NCBI GenBank assembly: GCA_039881045.1
Contig: JAYWVB010000053.1
Location: forward strand, 124,001 to 188,000
Direction of reading: 5' to 3'
DNA from: Chaetomium olivaceum
Lineage: Eukaryota > Ascomycota > Sordariomycetes > Sordariales > Chaetomiaceae
Length of the DNA: 64,000 nucleotides
Below, in pieces: positions 1-10,224 of this stretch (positions are counted from its first letter, which is position 1; every line of letters starts with the position of its first letter). A model generated the notes under the pieces. The model worked only from the letters and a program-made list of their open reading frames with translations, made no database searches and was not told where the DNA came from. Both the position numbers and the translations under genes were made by a program.

Positions 1-1291
1 TACAGAACCTCACTCTTGGACACAGGCGGAACCAATCGGAGTCGGACAGTATGATCAATCGGGGAGGCCGCCCAGGCGACTCGAAGTTTGCGCGAGTCCG
101 GCAACTTTGAAGCGTAGCGGTTCAAAGAGGAACAAGAGCTCGGAGGGGCATGCGATCGAGCAGCTCCCGAAGGGATGGAAAGCAAGTGACGCTGTCAACA
201 TCATGAGCCCAGCAGAAATTGCTTCTTTGCAAAGGCAGGCCGTCCAGCAAGCGGCCCGGTTCGAGGTTCTCAGGAAAGAGGATGTCGATAGCCTCTCACG
301 GGTTCGTATGCTTCGGGCGTAGACTCATTGACATGCCGGCTAATCTGATATTCAGGAACTCCGCCTCCTCGACGAACGTACCGAATACCTCCGCCACACG
401 CACACGTCGCTTCGGTCAGGAAGGCGGAACCTCCACTCGCGCATCTGCCAATATCTTCGTTCCCCGCGCACTGCCAAGTTCAGCCACGAATCGATCCTCA
501 AGCAGGAGGAAGCCCTTGCGGAGCTCGATACCTCAATCGACGAGTGGACCACCAAACTCGAGCACGCTGAGAACCGACGCATCAGGGTCCGTCAGAAGCT
601 GCTCGAGCATGTTGCTGCCGCCGTCACTTTGGGTGCCCCGGCCGGGAGCGTAGTGGGGGTCAGCGAGAGCTTGCAATTTGCCCTCGGCGTTGTTCGGCCC
701 CAGAACGCCGAACTATCCACCCCGCCGCGGAGCCCCGTCAAGACCTCGTTCACCCACGCCGCGCCATCATCATCGTCTTCACCACACCGAGCTCATGTGC
801 CATCCACAATCCTGGAGCAACCCCTGTTTGAGGAGGCGGCCTCTATGGAACCCAAAGATTCTATGGATGCCAAACACGCTGTGGAAGCAAAAGACTCCAC
901 AGATACCAAAAACGCCGCAGATGCGAAAGAGGCCGAGAAGGGGGCGGCTCTCCGCCGCGCCGAAACCATCCGTGTCTATGCAGATAATGATGTGTACGCT
1001 CTCTTGGCAGATGTGGAGGACACCATCACTAAGATGGGTGGTTGCGACACCCCCGCCAAGGACTCTTGCGCGCCACTGTCGGAGGGGGAACGGCGAAAGC
1101 TGTGCCGCACCCTTAGCCATGATGTTCTGAGTGGTGGCTCTCTGGCAAGAAAGCCCCTGCCCATCTCGAAGCTGGCTGAGAAGCCGTCGTCCTCTTCGTT
1201 GACTTCTTCGTCAATGTCTTCCACTAAAACACCCCCTTCAGCTGAACCGGCCACTGGGGAGATGCTCACCAGTGCCGTTTTCAAGCCTTGA
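1..1291 (+). CDS. Uds1-like septation-domain protein (5' partial)
   Basis: The frame is open from base 2, so the true start lies outside the window. I see one intron, 302-355 (donor GTTCGT, branch GCTAAT, acceptor TTCAG), which joins codon-complete exons. About 411 residues are visible. Residues ~70-200 hold a conserved block that starts at LPKGWKASDAV and continues as an Arg/Glu-rich predicted coiled coil (LRLLDERTEYLRHTHTSLRSG onward). This resembles the fungal Uds1 'up-regulated during septation' domain (Pfam Uds1). The C-terminal half is Ser/Pro-rich and includes a short KDS(M/T)DAK/KNAADAKEAEK repeat near residues 235-265. Fission yeast Uds1 relatives are linked to septation; that role here is family-based inference. 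It could instead be an unrelated coiled-coil protein, since I matched the domain by eye. Confidence 0.6.
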
Positions 1292-3963
1292 ATGCCATTC
1301 ATTATTTAACATACCGGCATAATCACATTCGGCTGTCTTTGACTAGACGCCCTTCGCTTCAAACTTTGTTACTGTCATCACGACGATCACGTTCCTTCCG
1401 GTATCAGCACCATGCTGCGGCTGACCACATACCATCTTTCTAATTCGACTCGTTTTTTTATGCATCTCAACTTGGAAGATACCCTTCTTGTCATTCCTTC
1501 AACTATTATATTACTCATTAACCTTTTACTTTTTCCCCCATTGTCGACTCATGGTCATTGGCCATCCTCGACCTACCCACATACTACTACGCATATTTCC
1601 CTCTTCTCTTCTGTACATTGTATTCTAGCATACCCCCAGGGCACGGCGTTGTCGGTGGCAATTTTTTCTTTTTATCTCAAGCATAAAAGCTTCATCTATT
1701 CTAACGCTGTCACGGCCGAAACCAAATACCAATGATATCCAGTGCACGGGCAAAGACGGATCGGCGAGATACCAATGATACCAACGACCGGTTCACTTCA
1801 TCTTTCTTTTCTCTACCAAGCAATCAATCACGGACCAAGTTGGCACTGCAAAGATGTGGCTGGCTGGGAAGGGAGGGAGGGATGGATGGGTTGGTGAGGT
1901 TGCGTGCAGGTGAGACATGCAAGAACGTCGTGCCGCAACCGAGGTCAACGGCGTAAAGGGGCTGGTTGGAGCTGGGTGAAAAGCAGCGGCATGAATGTAC
2001 CTCTGATTTTAGTACAGCTATGGAAACTGGAATATACGATAACTTTCATCTAGTGTTGTTCAAGTTAATGCAAGTATACTCAATACTCAATCCCATATCT
2101 CTTCCTTATCTCGAGGTACGCCACACATACCTCGCTGCTACGACATCGACTCGCTCGTGATGCGCGTGCATTGCGTGCCGTGGCAACGAAACCACCCCCT
2201 TTTTGACTGTGCCACGGAGCAAACGCCGACACCCCCTTTCTCCCCACTCCTCCCTCAAAGCTTGCACACACACTCAAACCATTTCTCAGCACACTATCCC
2301 CGAAGTCCTCAGCACGTGCTCGGCCCCCCGCCCCTCGAGCTGAACCTTCCGTAGGACCTTTCCTACTTGTCTCATTCAACGCCCGTGTATGCAACGCAAC
2401 GCCCCGGACATCCTACCCGCCTCCCGCCCCCCCGCACCCTTAACCTCCTTCTCCCTAGGTTCTCCCTTCAACCTCTTCGACTTTTTACACAACAAGTATT
2501 CAACCCACCCACCAAGCCTTGGCGGCGTCTCGTCCCGAGTCATGCCTTGGCCCAACCCCATACCCAAGCAGTCATGTCAGGCCATGTCATGTCATGTATG
2601 GATGTATGGGTGGATGGGGAGATGTCTCTGTTCCAAACATCGCCACCGACCGGGGGGGGGGGGCGCGGGCAACGGCGTTGGGTTGCCGGTTCTTAGTGCC
2701 GGTTCCGGCTCCGGCTCCGCAGTGGGTGAAGTGCTTTCTCTCCCTTCTTTCTCACTTGCCTCGGCCTAGGCACAAGTGGGCTGATTTGTTGGCAGGTGAT
2801 CGAGATAAGGCGACCATTTTGACAGCCCCATGACAGAGTGGATCAGGACTCGGTAGTTGAAGCGCGGGGAAGGGTGGGGGCGGTGGTTGGATGTCGATGT
2901 CATCTTGGGGGGGTACGTGTTAGGGTGTCATCAAGACCGCACGGGTTTCGGTCGGCGGCGGCTTTGGGGGGTTGGTTTGGTAGGTAGGTATGTACATCCT
3001 GACGTAGATCCCTAAGGTATCTTAGGTGGCTACGGAGGTACCTAGCTACCTACGGTTGATGGTTGACAGAGATTTTGCTTCGGAGTATTTGGGTACCTGG
3101 GTATTTGCGGTTCTTACAGTAGATGTGGGCATGTGAATGTATCTAACATGGGTTTTGAGGTACCATGGACGCTAGGGAAGGGCCGGCCGCGCAGCAGAGT
3201 GCGGTTACACGACTCTAGCACTCCCGAGTTGACAGATGCTTGCCCCGACGCAACAATACAAGGTACCTAGGTAGATGCACAACACCTGAGTACTTAGTCC
3301 TAACCACCTTGCCGAGGAGGCGAAACAGGAAACTTCTCCGGTTCCGCATCTGCCGAAAAGACACCGACTTGCTCCATAGGTACCTAGGTTCGAGTCAGCC
3401 GAGAGCGATAGCTACCTTACGCTCCTACGGTCTGGGCATGGTGGCGACATGTGTGACGGGGCAGAGGGGGACGTCTGTTGGTTTCGGAATATCCCGGTTC
3501 TACGAATGAGAAGCAGCTTAGCTATGGCGACAGGGGCGAGCTTGCGAGCTTGGATTAAGCTTCGAGATCAGCGCACCCCCAGACGTGGAGATCACATCCC
3601 CCCACCACCGCTCCGCCCTAAGAGAGCCGTGGGTACGGGGACGAGCACGAACATGGCCCAGACGCCGATCATCTGCGGGATTTACATCGGGGGTTTGAGT
3701 CGTGAAAGAGAAAGGTTCACTTTGTGGGTCAACAGAAAGCCAAGTATGGTGGTGAGGGGCAATGGTTCTCGCGGGAGAAACGAAGCCGGTCAAGCTGGAA
3801 GCTCGGATACCGCAAACGTTGAGAGGTGAAGCTACTCAGAGACAACTGGGACCAACATGTGCACCCTGCTAAAACAGCTACCGTACCCCATTCTTGACCC
3901 GCCGCCTGAAACACTCGAACGGGCAAGACCGTTGTTTCTCAGATAGGATTCATAGGACAAGCT
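1292..3963. other. Intergenic, with TACCTAGGTA-type palindromes
   Basis: No gene supported. The left part is pyrimidine-rich. From ~2976 to ~3390 there is a cluster of related short palindromes: AGGTACCTAGCTACCTACG at 3036-3054, AGGTACCTAGGTA at 3261-3273 and AGGTACCTAGGT at 3378-3389. A ten-G run lies near 2651. The short open frames here have no recognisable protein features. Confidence 0.6.
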
Positions 3964-6457
3964 CTAAGTCAGCTCGAGCGCAGGGAACAGCGACTCAGAT
4001 TCCCGCCCTTCCTTTCGTACTCGCCTCTCTTCCTCGAAGTCTTCGATGGGATCGCTGCTGTAGTTGGGGAGGGCCCGGATATCCGCTCGGCCATCGTTGG
4101 CCCGCTTCTTCGGCCGACCTCTTCTCCTCTTACTGAAGTTGATGGGTCCAACACCATGCTCTGCGATACGTCCCGGTAGTGGCCCACTCGAACGGCTACC
4201 AATGAAGAGTTTGGGTTGGCTGAACCGGAACTGTTCTGTTAGATTACTCATCTCACTAGGGGCGACTTCGGATACGGTCGGAATAACCGCCATCGAGGTC
4301 CCCATTGAAGGGGCAGCGGCATGTGACTCTGAATCGCCAACGTCCGCTTGTTCTGGGAACTCGAGCTCATTGATGATGGTGTCGATCTGTGACGGACTGC
4401 CGGTACCCGCGTTGACCTCAACGCTACGGGGCTGGGAAGAAACGTCAGAGTTGCTCCATGGTGCGCCTGACCCCCTCTCGGTCAACGACGGGACAGATGT
4501 GGCTTTCGGACTTGAAGGTTCGCCAGCTAAAGAGCAGGCGTCTCTCGAATTGGAATTAGACGTTTGATGGTCCTGGTGTGTGTAGAAAGTGCCAACTGTT
4601 GCAATGTTGCTGTTTCCGTCGGACTTGAGGCTGCTGCTAGACAAGACAGGAGTGTTTGATGGTTGTAAACTCCGCGCTGCGTCGTGCTTGGCTTCCTCAA
4701 ATGCCACCTTGCCGATTTCGTCACTGTTTTCGTCGCCGAATACGAATGTCTTCCAGGCCTCATCAGGGTCGATTTCGCCCGTTGCTGTGCAGGTTTGCGG
4801 TGAAGCAAGCGGAGATTGGGAAGATGAGTCGTCGTCTGGCATGCACTCGGAATTGAACACACCCCCCTCGCAAGTTGAACCACCACCTTGGTCCGGAATC
4901 CCGATTCCAGCCGCCACACTGCTTTCCTGGCTAGGGCCGGAAATAGAGACAGAACCTATCTCTTCCCCGAGTCCCTGAACAATATTGGGGTGATCTACTC
5001 TCGTTTTGGTGAGGCTTCCGATCGGCGGGTTTTCAATTATGGGGTCGTCAAGTTGTTCCAGCCGCCGAAGCTTGGCGACAAGCTCCTCATACCGGCCCAG
5101 TATCTCCGAGGAGTCACTAGAACTGAGCAGCTTGTTGACGTCCGGTAATTCACTAGCTCTGGCATGATCCAGTTCACCAGCCGTGGAACCACCCAATTGT
5201 GGCAGAAATGGAGGGGGCTCTTGAGGCTCTTGCTCGGGTCGCTGAACTTCGCTGACACCGGGGCTGACTCTGTGCTCGAGAGAAGCCCTGCTCCCTTCAA
5301 TGGCAACATGGCTGCTGACTGGGCTGCTCGGCTGGCCGACCCATTCGTGCCAGACGTCGTTCTCGGCTTTCTGGGAAGGAGGCACTGGGGATATGGCTCG
5401 ACCAACTTGTGCTATAGCAGTGCCGGTGTTTTCAGAGTCAGACCGCTCGAGGTGGTAGAACGATTCGGGTACAGGCCGTATTGAAAGTGGGTGGGAGAGC
5501 GGAGGGAATGAAGTCCAGATCCGCCCCTCGGCATCGCTTGAGATGCAGCAGCGTTGTTCTCTTTCGCTGTGATCACTCGGTGGCGCTCTCATAGGCAGTA
5601 CAGACCGTGGTAGCTCCTCGCCCGGGGCCAAGTGGCCCGGGTACAAGTCACCTAAGTGTTGTTAGCATGTATCTGCGACATTTGAATTGTACACGGCCGG
5701 CCATACCATACGTATTCCCCGGGCTGGACGGTGGATGTTGGCGACCAGGCTCGGCCTGCGAGCCAAGAGCGGAATGCCCGGGCCTCGACCTGGTGATGCT
5801 AGAGGTCTCTCCTGGCCGTTTCTCCTGGCTCCCGATTTGAATGATAACATCCTCCCGGCGAAGGGGATATGCATTCTGCTTCCTGCGTTTCACCACCAAC
5901 CCATCGCCGACTATATGAGACCGTCTTTTCCTAGTTCCCTGTGACCCTGTAGGAGGGCTTCGCTCTTGTGGCTTGGTGCTTCGGGGCTTTTTGGAGGGTA
6001 CCGGCAGTGGTTCACGAATAGTCCTCTAGTCTTCCGCGAGCAACTTCTGCCTCATCCGCTCCAGGGCCTCCTCGTCATATTCAACCTGGGAACTGGGCAC
6101 AGTTTGCCCTGCTCGTTCCTGGAAGAAGTGGCTGATGGTTGGGAGAGGAGTGTCGTCTGTTGACGCAGCCTTGTGCCGTTTACTGCCCGGTTCTGCTCTT
6201 CGCCGACTGGGCGTCAGGGAAGCTCGCCGACCAGACGAGGAGGCAGATTTGTTCGAGGCGTGAGAACGTTGGGAGGATGGGGGATCCAAGTGCTGGAGAA
6301 ACGAGATTGGTGGCGGTCCCTTCTCTTCTGCGACTTTCTTCTCCGCAGCTCGAGCGCGAGCGCGCGCGAAGTACTCCTTCTGGCGTTGGCGAGCCGGGTT
6401 TATCTTCCGCAGCCGGCCGCGGTTGTGGCGGTAGAGGTTGCCCTCGGTCCAGTTCAT
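3964..6457 (-). CDS. AT-hook conserved fungal protein with an in-frame TAG
   Basis: Exon 1 is 6457-5707 and exon 2 is 5651-3964. The intron 5706-5652 has donor GTATGG, branch GCTAAC and acceptor TTAG. The product would be ~812 aa. The N-terminus (MNWTEGNLYRHNRGR, then a basic RQRQKEYFARARAR stretch) resembles a widespread fungal hypothetical family that begins M-(S/N)-WTEG-x-L-x-R-H. Residues ~215-250 contain a QIGSQEKRPGE block also seen in that family. Near the C-terminus (about residue 760) RRRGRPKKR is an AT-hook, suggesting nuclear DNA binding in AT-rich minor grooves. The rest is Ser/Pro/Glu-rich and probably disordered. Codon 144 (6028-6026) is TAG, where I expect the Trp of a conserved DW motif; the same frame continues well past it. 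So this is a nonsense allele, a sequencing error or a young pseudogene. Function unknown. Confidence 0.65.
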
Positions 6458-6903
6458 GTCGGGCAGACTGCGATGTGTTGAAGGTAGGTTGCGTTTCTCT
6501 GGGATCAGGCCGATGTATTATCGATCGATACCCCTGAGCGAGATCCTGAATTGTTGGGCTGAGACGAAAGCATCCCGGACACTCGGGCGTGGTGTCACCG
6601 ATGTGTCGTTGGATTTTGAGGGGATTGCATTTCGAGGGAAGATTGTATTTCCGAGTCCAACCCTAGATATTCTGGCTGTTCCTGCCTACCTACTTATGGA
6701 CCGGACCTCAAAACTACCATGGGGAGCACCTTCCATCATTGTAGATATGTTGTATGTTGTCAGATGGGCCGGCTCGTTCCTTCCGCCACTGGCCGCGATC
6801 CGAACCGAACCCACTTTAAACTCCAATGCCCCGCGCCGAACGACCTCCGAACCGCAACCGACCCGGAGCACCTTCAATTCCAACCCCGCTTTCCTCCGCC
6901 ATC
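6458..6903. promoter_or_regulatory. Shared divergent promoter region
   Basis: These 446 bp separate the starts of the AT-hook gene (-) and the nitrilase-family gene (+), so they must hold both promoters. I see no convincing TATA box. An upstream in-frame ATG at 6826 precedes the preferred nitrilase start, and its extra 26 residues are Pro/Arg-rich. Confidence 0.4.
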
Positions 6904-7888
6904 ATGCGAACACAGGCTTGGAGGACATTCCGCATCCTCTCACAATCTTTCATCCGGCCGTCCCACCGTCAATCCCTTTCAAGACAACCACTCTCGCCGT
7001 CGACCTCCCTCGTCTTCCGCACAATGGCGTCGTCAACATCCACCTCCCACCCCCCGGTCCTCAAGCAGCCCGTCAAGATCGCGTGCGTGCAACTGGCCTC
7101 CGGCCCGGACAAAGCCGCCAACCTATCCCACGCCGCCGCCAAAGTGCGCGAGGCCGCCCAGGCCGGCGCCAAGATCGTGGTTCTCCCAGAGTGCTTCAAC
7201 TCGCCCTACGGCTGCGACCACTTCCCCTCCTACGCCGAAACCCTCCTCCCCTCACCACCCACGGCCGCCCAATCCCCCTCCTACCACGCCCTCTCCACCA
7301 TGGCGCGCGAAAACGCCGTCTACCTAATCGGCGGCTCCATCCCCGAGCTCGCCCCCCCCTCCTCCTCCTCCTCCTCAACCGACACCACGACCCAAACGAA
7401 AACCTACTACAACACCTCGCTGACCTTCTCCCCCGGCGGCGCCCTCCTCGGCACCCACCGCAAGATCCACCTCTTCGACATCGACATCCCCGGTGGCATC
7501 ACCTTCCGCGAATCCGACGTGCTGTCCCCCGGCAACACCCTCACCATCCTCGACCTGCCCGAGTACGGCCGCGTCCGGCGTGGCCATCTGCTACGACGTG
7601 CGTTTCCCCGAGCTGGCCACCATCGCCGCGCGCCGCGGCTGCTTCGCCCTGGTCTACCCGGGCGCCTTCAACCTGACCACGGGGCCCCTGCACTGGGAGC
7701 TGCTAGCGAGGGCCAGGGCCGTGGATAATCAGCTGTATGTGGCGCTGTGCAGTCCCGCGCGGGATATGACGGCGGGGTATCATGCGTGGGGGCATAGCTT
7801 GGTGGTGGATCCGATGGCGAAGGTGTTGGTGGAGGCCGGGGAGGGCGAGGAGGTTGTGGTGACGGAGTTTGGATGGGGGGAGGATTGA
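6904..7888 (+). CDS. Omega-amidase / Nit2-Nit3 family (frameshifted)
   Basis: Carbon-nitrogen hydrolase of the nitrilase superfamily, closest in motifs to yeast Nit3 and mammalian Nit2. Those deamidate alpha-ketoglutaramate and alpha-ketosuccinamate. Numbered from the Met at 7024, the triad is Glu56 (VVLPECFNSPYG), Lys147 (THRKIHLFDID) and Cys189 (VAICYDVRFPE). No intron is apparent. The frame shifts by +1 at 7575-7576 (GTCCGG, expected GTCGG), just before the Cys motif; removing one C restores a continuous ~287-residue enzyme, the normal length. Two starts are plausible. ATG 6904 gives an Arg/Ser-rich leader without acidic residues, resembling a mitochondrial presequence. ATG 7024 has the better context (CACAATGG) and gives a cytosolic form. 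It converges on the spermidine synthase gene. Confidence 0.85.
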
Positions 7889-8441
7889 GGAGGCGAGGAG
7901 GGGGATTCCGTTGAGGGATCAGAGGAGGTTTGATGTGTATCCTGATGTTAGCCGGTGAAGGAGTGGACTGGGTTGGTGTGAGGAGGAGGAGGTTGTGTAA
8001 CGAATGAATGACAGTGTGTGTAGGCGTGTGTGTCTACCATTTGTGTCTCACCTTTCATTACTTTTCATTTGATAATGTGTGGGTTGGGATGGAGGCTTTG
8101 TGGCAAATAAATGACAGGGTGTGTAGGTACGTATTGGTGGCCGTCGTCTGTATTTCACATTTTCATTCGGCCATGTATGGATTGGGAGGGAGGCTGGTCT
8201 ATTTTGGGCCTTGGCCCTATCCAGTTGCCGAGGGAGTTTGCGTGCCCCTATTTACGCAGCGGCAGTCTACCCAGCAAGAGACGACCATCGTCTATCCCGC
8301 TTTTGCAGCAGTTTGTCTGTCTAGCATCACCCCGGTGCTTGCTGCAACCCCCCTTTTCACCCGAGCCTCCCCTTTTAACCAAGGCACAAAACCTCGGGCG
8401 TCCTTTTGGTTCATTTCCTTATCACCAGGCTAGTGAACAGC
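7889..8441. other. Intergenic between convergent genes
   Basis: This 553-bp stretch lies between the 3' ends of the nitrilase-family gene and spermidine synthase and must hold both 3' UTRs. It is GT-rich on the + strand at 7975-8130. No gene or clear terminator hairpin seen. Confidence 0.5.
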
Positions 8442-10224
8442 CTATTCCAGAGCCTCCTGGGCAAAGGTGGGAAGGATGAAGCTGGCCTTGTGGATGTCGG
8501 CGTTGTAGTACCGGCACAGCTTGCGCTCCTCCTCCTTGCTCCACGAGCGGACGGGCTCGCGCACGTTGCGGTTGGCGTCCTTGGAGCAGACCATGAAGCC
8601 GATCTGGCCCGACGGGTAGGTCGGGATGGTGGTGTAGGCGTACTCGGCCACGGGGAAGATCTCGCCGCAGTCCTTCTTGAGCTTGGTGATCAGCGGCAGG
8701 TGGAGCCATTGGTTCTCGGCTGCGTTGCGTAAACAACGTGTTAGTCCGTCTATCCATCTGAGGTAGGGGTATCAACAGGAATAGTGGGAGATAAGGAGAG
8801 ATAGAACGGGCAAATGGGGTGGTGGATGAAGGAAATAGGAAAAGGGGGGAATTGTGTGTGGAGAAGCGACGACGTGAAAAAGCAAGGAGGAAATTCGTCG
8901 CAAGGGAAAGCCGAGACGAACTACCGCTTGGTAGCCTCCTGAGAGATGACACATGGCTGGATCAGGGCATATCAAAGCACCTGGCCCGGAGAAAGAGGGC
9001 ATTCCTCCCAGGTCTCGACTTTCTTCGAGTAAATGAGACATACAACCTTGGGTGGTAATAACGCCGCCCTCGCGGAGAGCATCGTGGAGAAGCTTGAAGT
9101 AGGGCTTCTGGAAGAGCGACTCGGCCGGGCCCTCAGGGTCGGAGGAGTCTGTGATGATGACGTCAAAGGTGTCCTTGTAGTCGTCGAGGAACTTGAAGCC
9201 GTCGCCGATGTGGACCTTGACCTTGGGGTGTTTGAAGCCGGCCGACATGTGGGGGAGGTACTGCTTGGAGAGGCGGATGACGGCCTGGTACGTGTGAGCA
9301 GCTGACACATCCAAGACTTGGATAACCAACCATAACCATACCTCATCAATGTCGCAGAGGGTGGCCTCCTCGACACACTCGTGCTTGACAACCTCGCGCA
9401 GAACACCGCCATCGCCACCGCCGATGACGAGGACCTTCTTGGGGTTGGGGTGCGAGTTCATAGCCAGGTGGGTGATCATCTCCTGGTACGAGAACTCGTC
9501 CCGCTCAGTGCACTGGATGACATTGTCGAGGACGAGCACGTTGCCGTGGTTGGTCGACTCGAAGATCAGGACGTCTTGGTACTTGCTCTTCTCATGATGC
9601 AGCACCTTCTTGACCCGGAGGGTCATGGCCTGGCCTGCCAAGAGTTTAGCATGACGGGTATGTATGAGTTGCAGCAGGTGAGGTGTGATTTGTTTACTCA
9701 CCGGGCCACATCTCGGAGATCTCGCGGAACCACCCATCTGTAAGCCGCCGAAGCATGGTCAGCACACGTACTCATCATCAACAGCCGAATGCACCGCCGG
9801 CATTGAATGCGGCAGCCTCAATGGCAGCCAGCCGGGTTGAAAGTATTATTGGGCCAGGCCTCCAACTGCTACCCTCCAAGGCTGCCCGTGTGAGGCGCAA
9901 GGCACGGCTTAGGAAGCTCGTCTCAACTAATGTGGTGACACGGGCGCGTAACCTCGCCGTTCAATTCCGAGGCTGACAGTCCGCATTTTCTTTGTGAAAA
10001 CGGTGCAAAACCGAGTCCCGACATGCCAGCAGTGCGGAATGTGCCGCCAAACGACCGTAGAAGATGAGGTGATGTTTTGGGCTGTTTGTCGACAGGGCCG
10101 TTGTTGGGATGGCGGGGTTATTTGTTTAACCAACGACCCCGCGATCGATCATGAAAGGATGAGGAATCTCACTAAAAGACAAGTAGTACATACCCTGGAT
10201 GGTAGCGTGTGTAATGTCACCCAT
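8442..10224 (-). CDS. SPE3: Spermidine synthase
   Basis: Transfers the aminopropyl group of decarboxylated S-adenosylmethionine to putrescine, giving spermidine; cytosolic. Five exons: 10224-10194, 9737-9702, 9634-9342, 9284-9047 and 8719-8442, giving 291 aa, the usual length. All junctions are GT..AG and in phase. The N-terminus reads MGDITHATIQDGWFREISEM. VLVIGGGDGGVLRE (from residue ~91) is the nucleotide-binding loop. ITDSSDPEGPA (Asp166 onward) carries the catalytic aspartate and family signature. PTYPSGQIGFMVCSKD near the C-terminus is also typical. Intron 1 (10193-9738, 456 nt) and intron 4 (9046-8720, 327 nt) are much longer than the other introns in this window. The frame is intact. 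It is separate from saccharopine dehydrogenase, unlike the fusion found in basidiomycetes. Confidence 0.95.
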
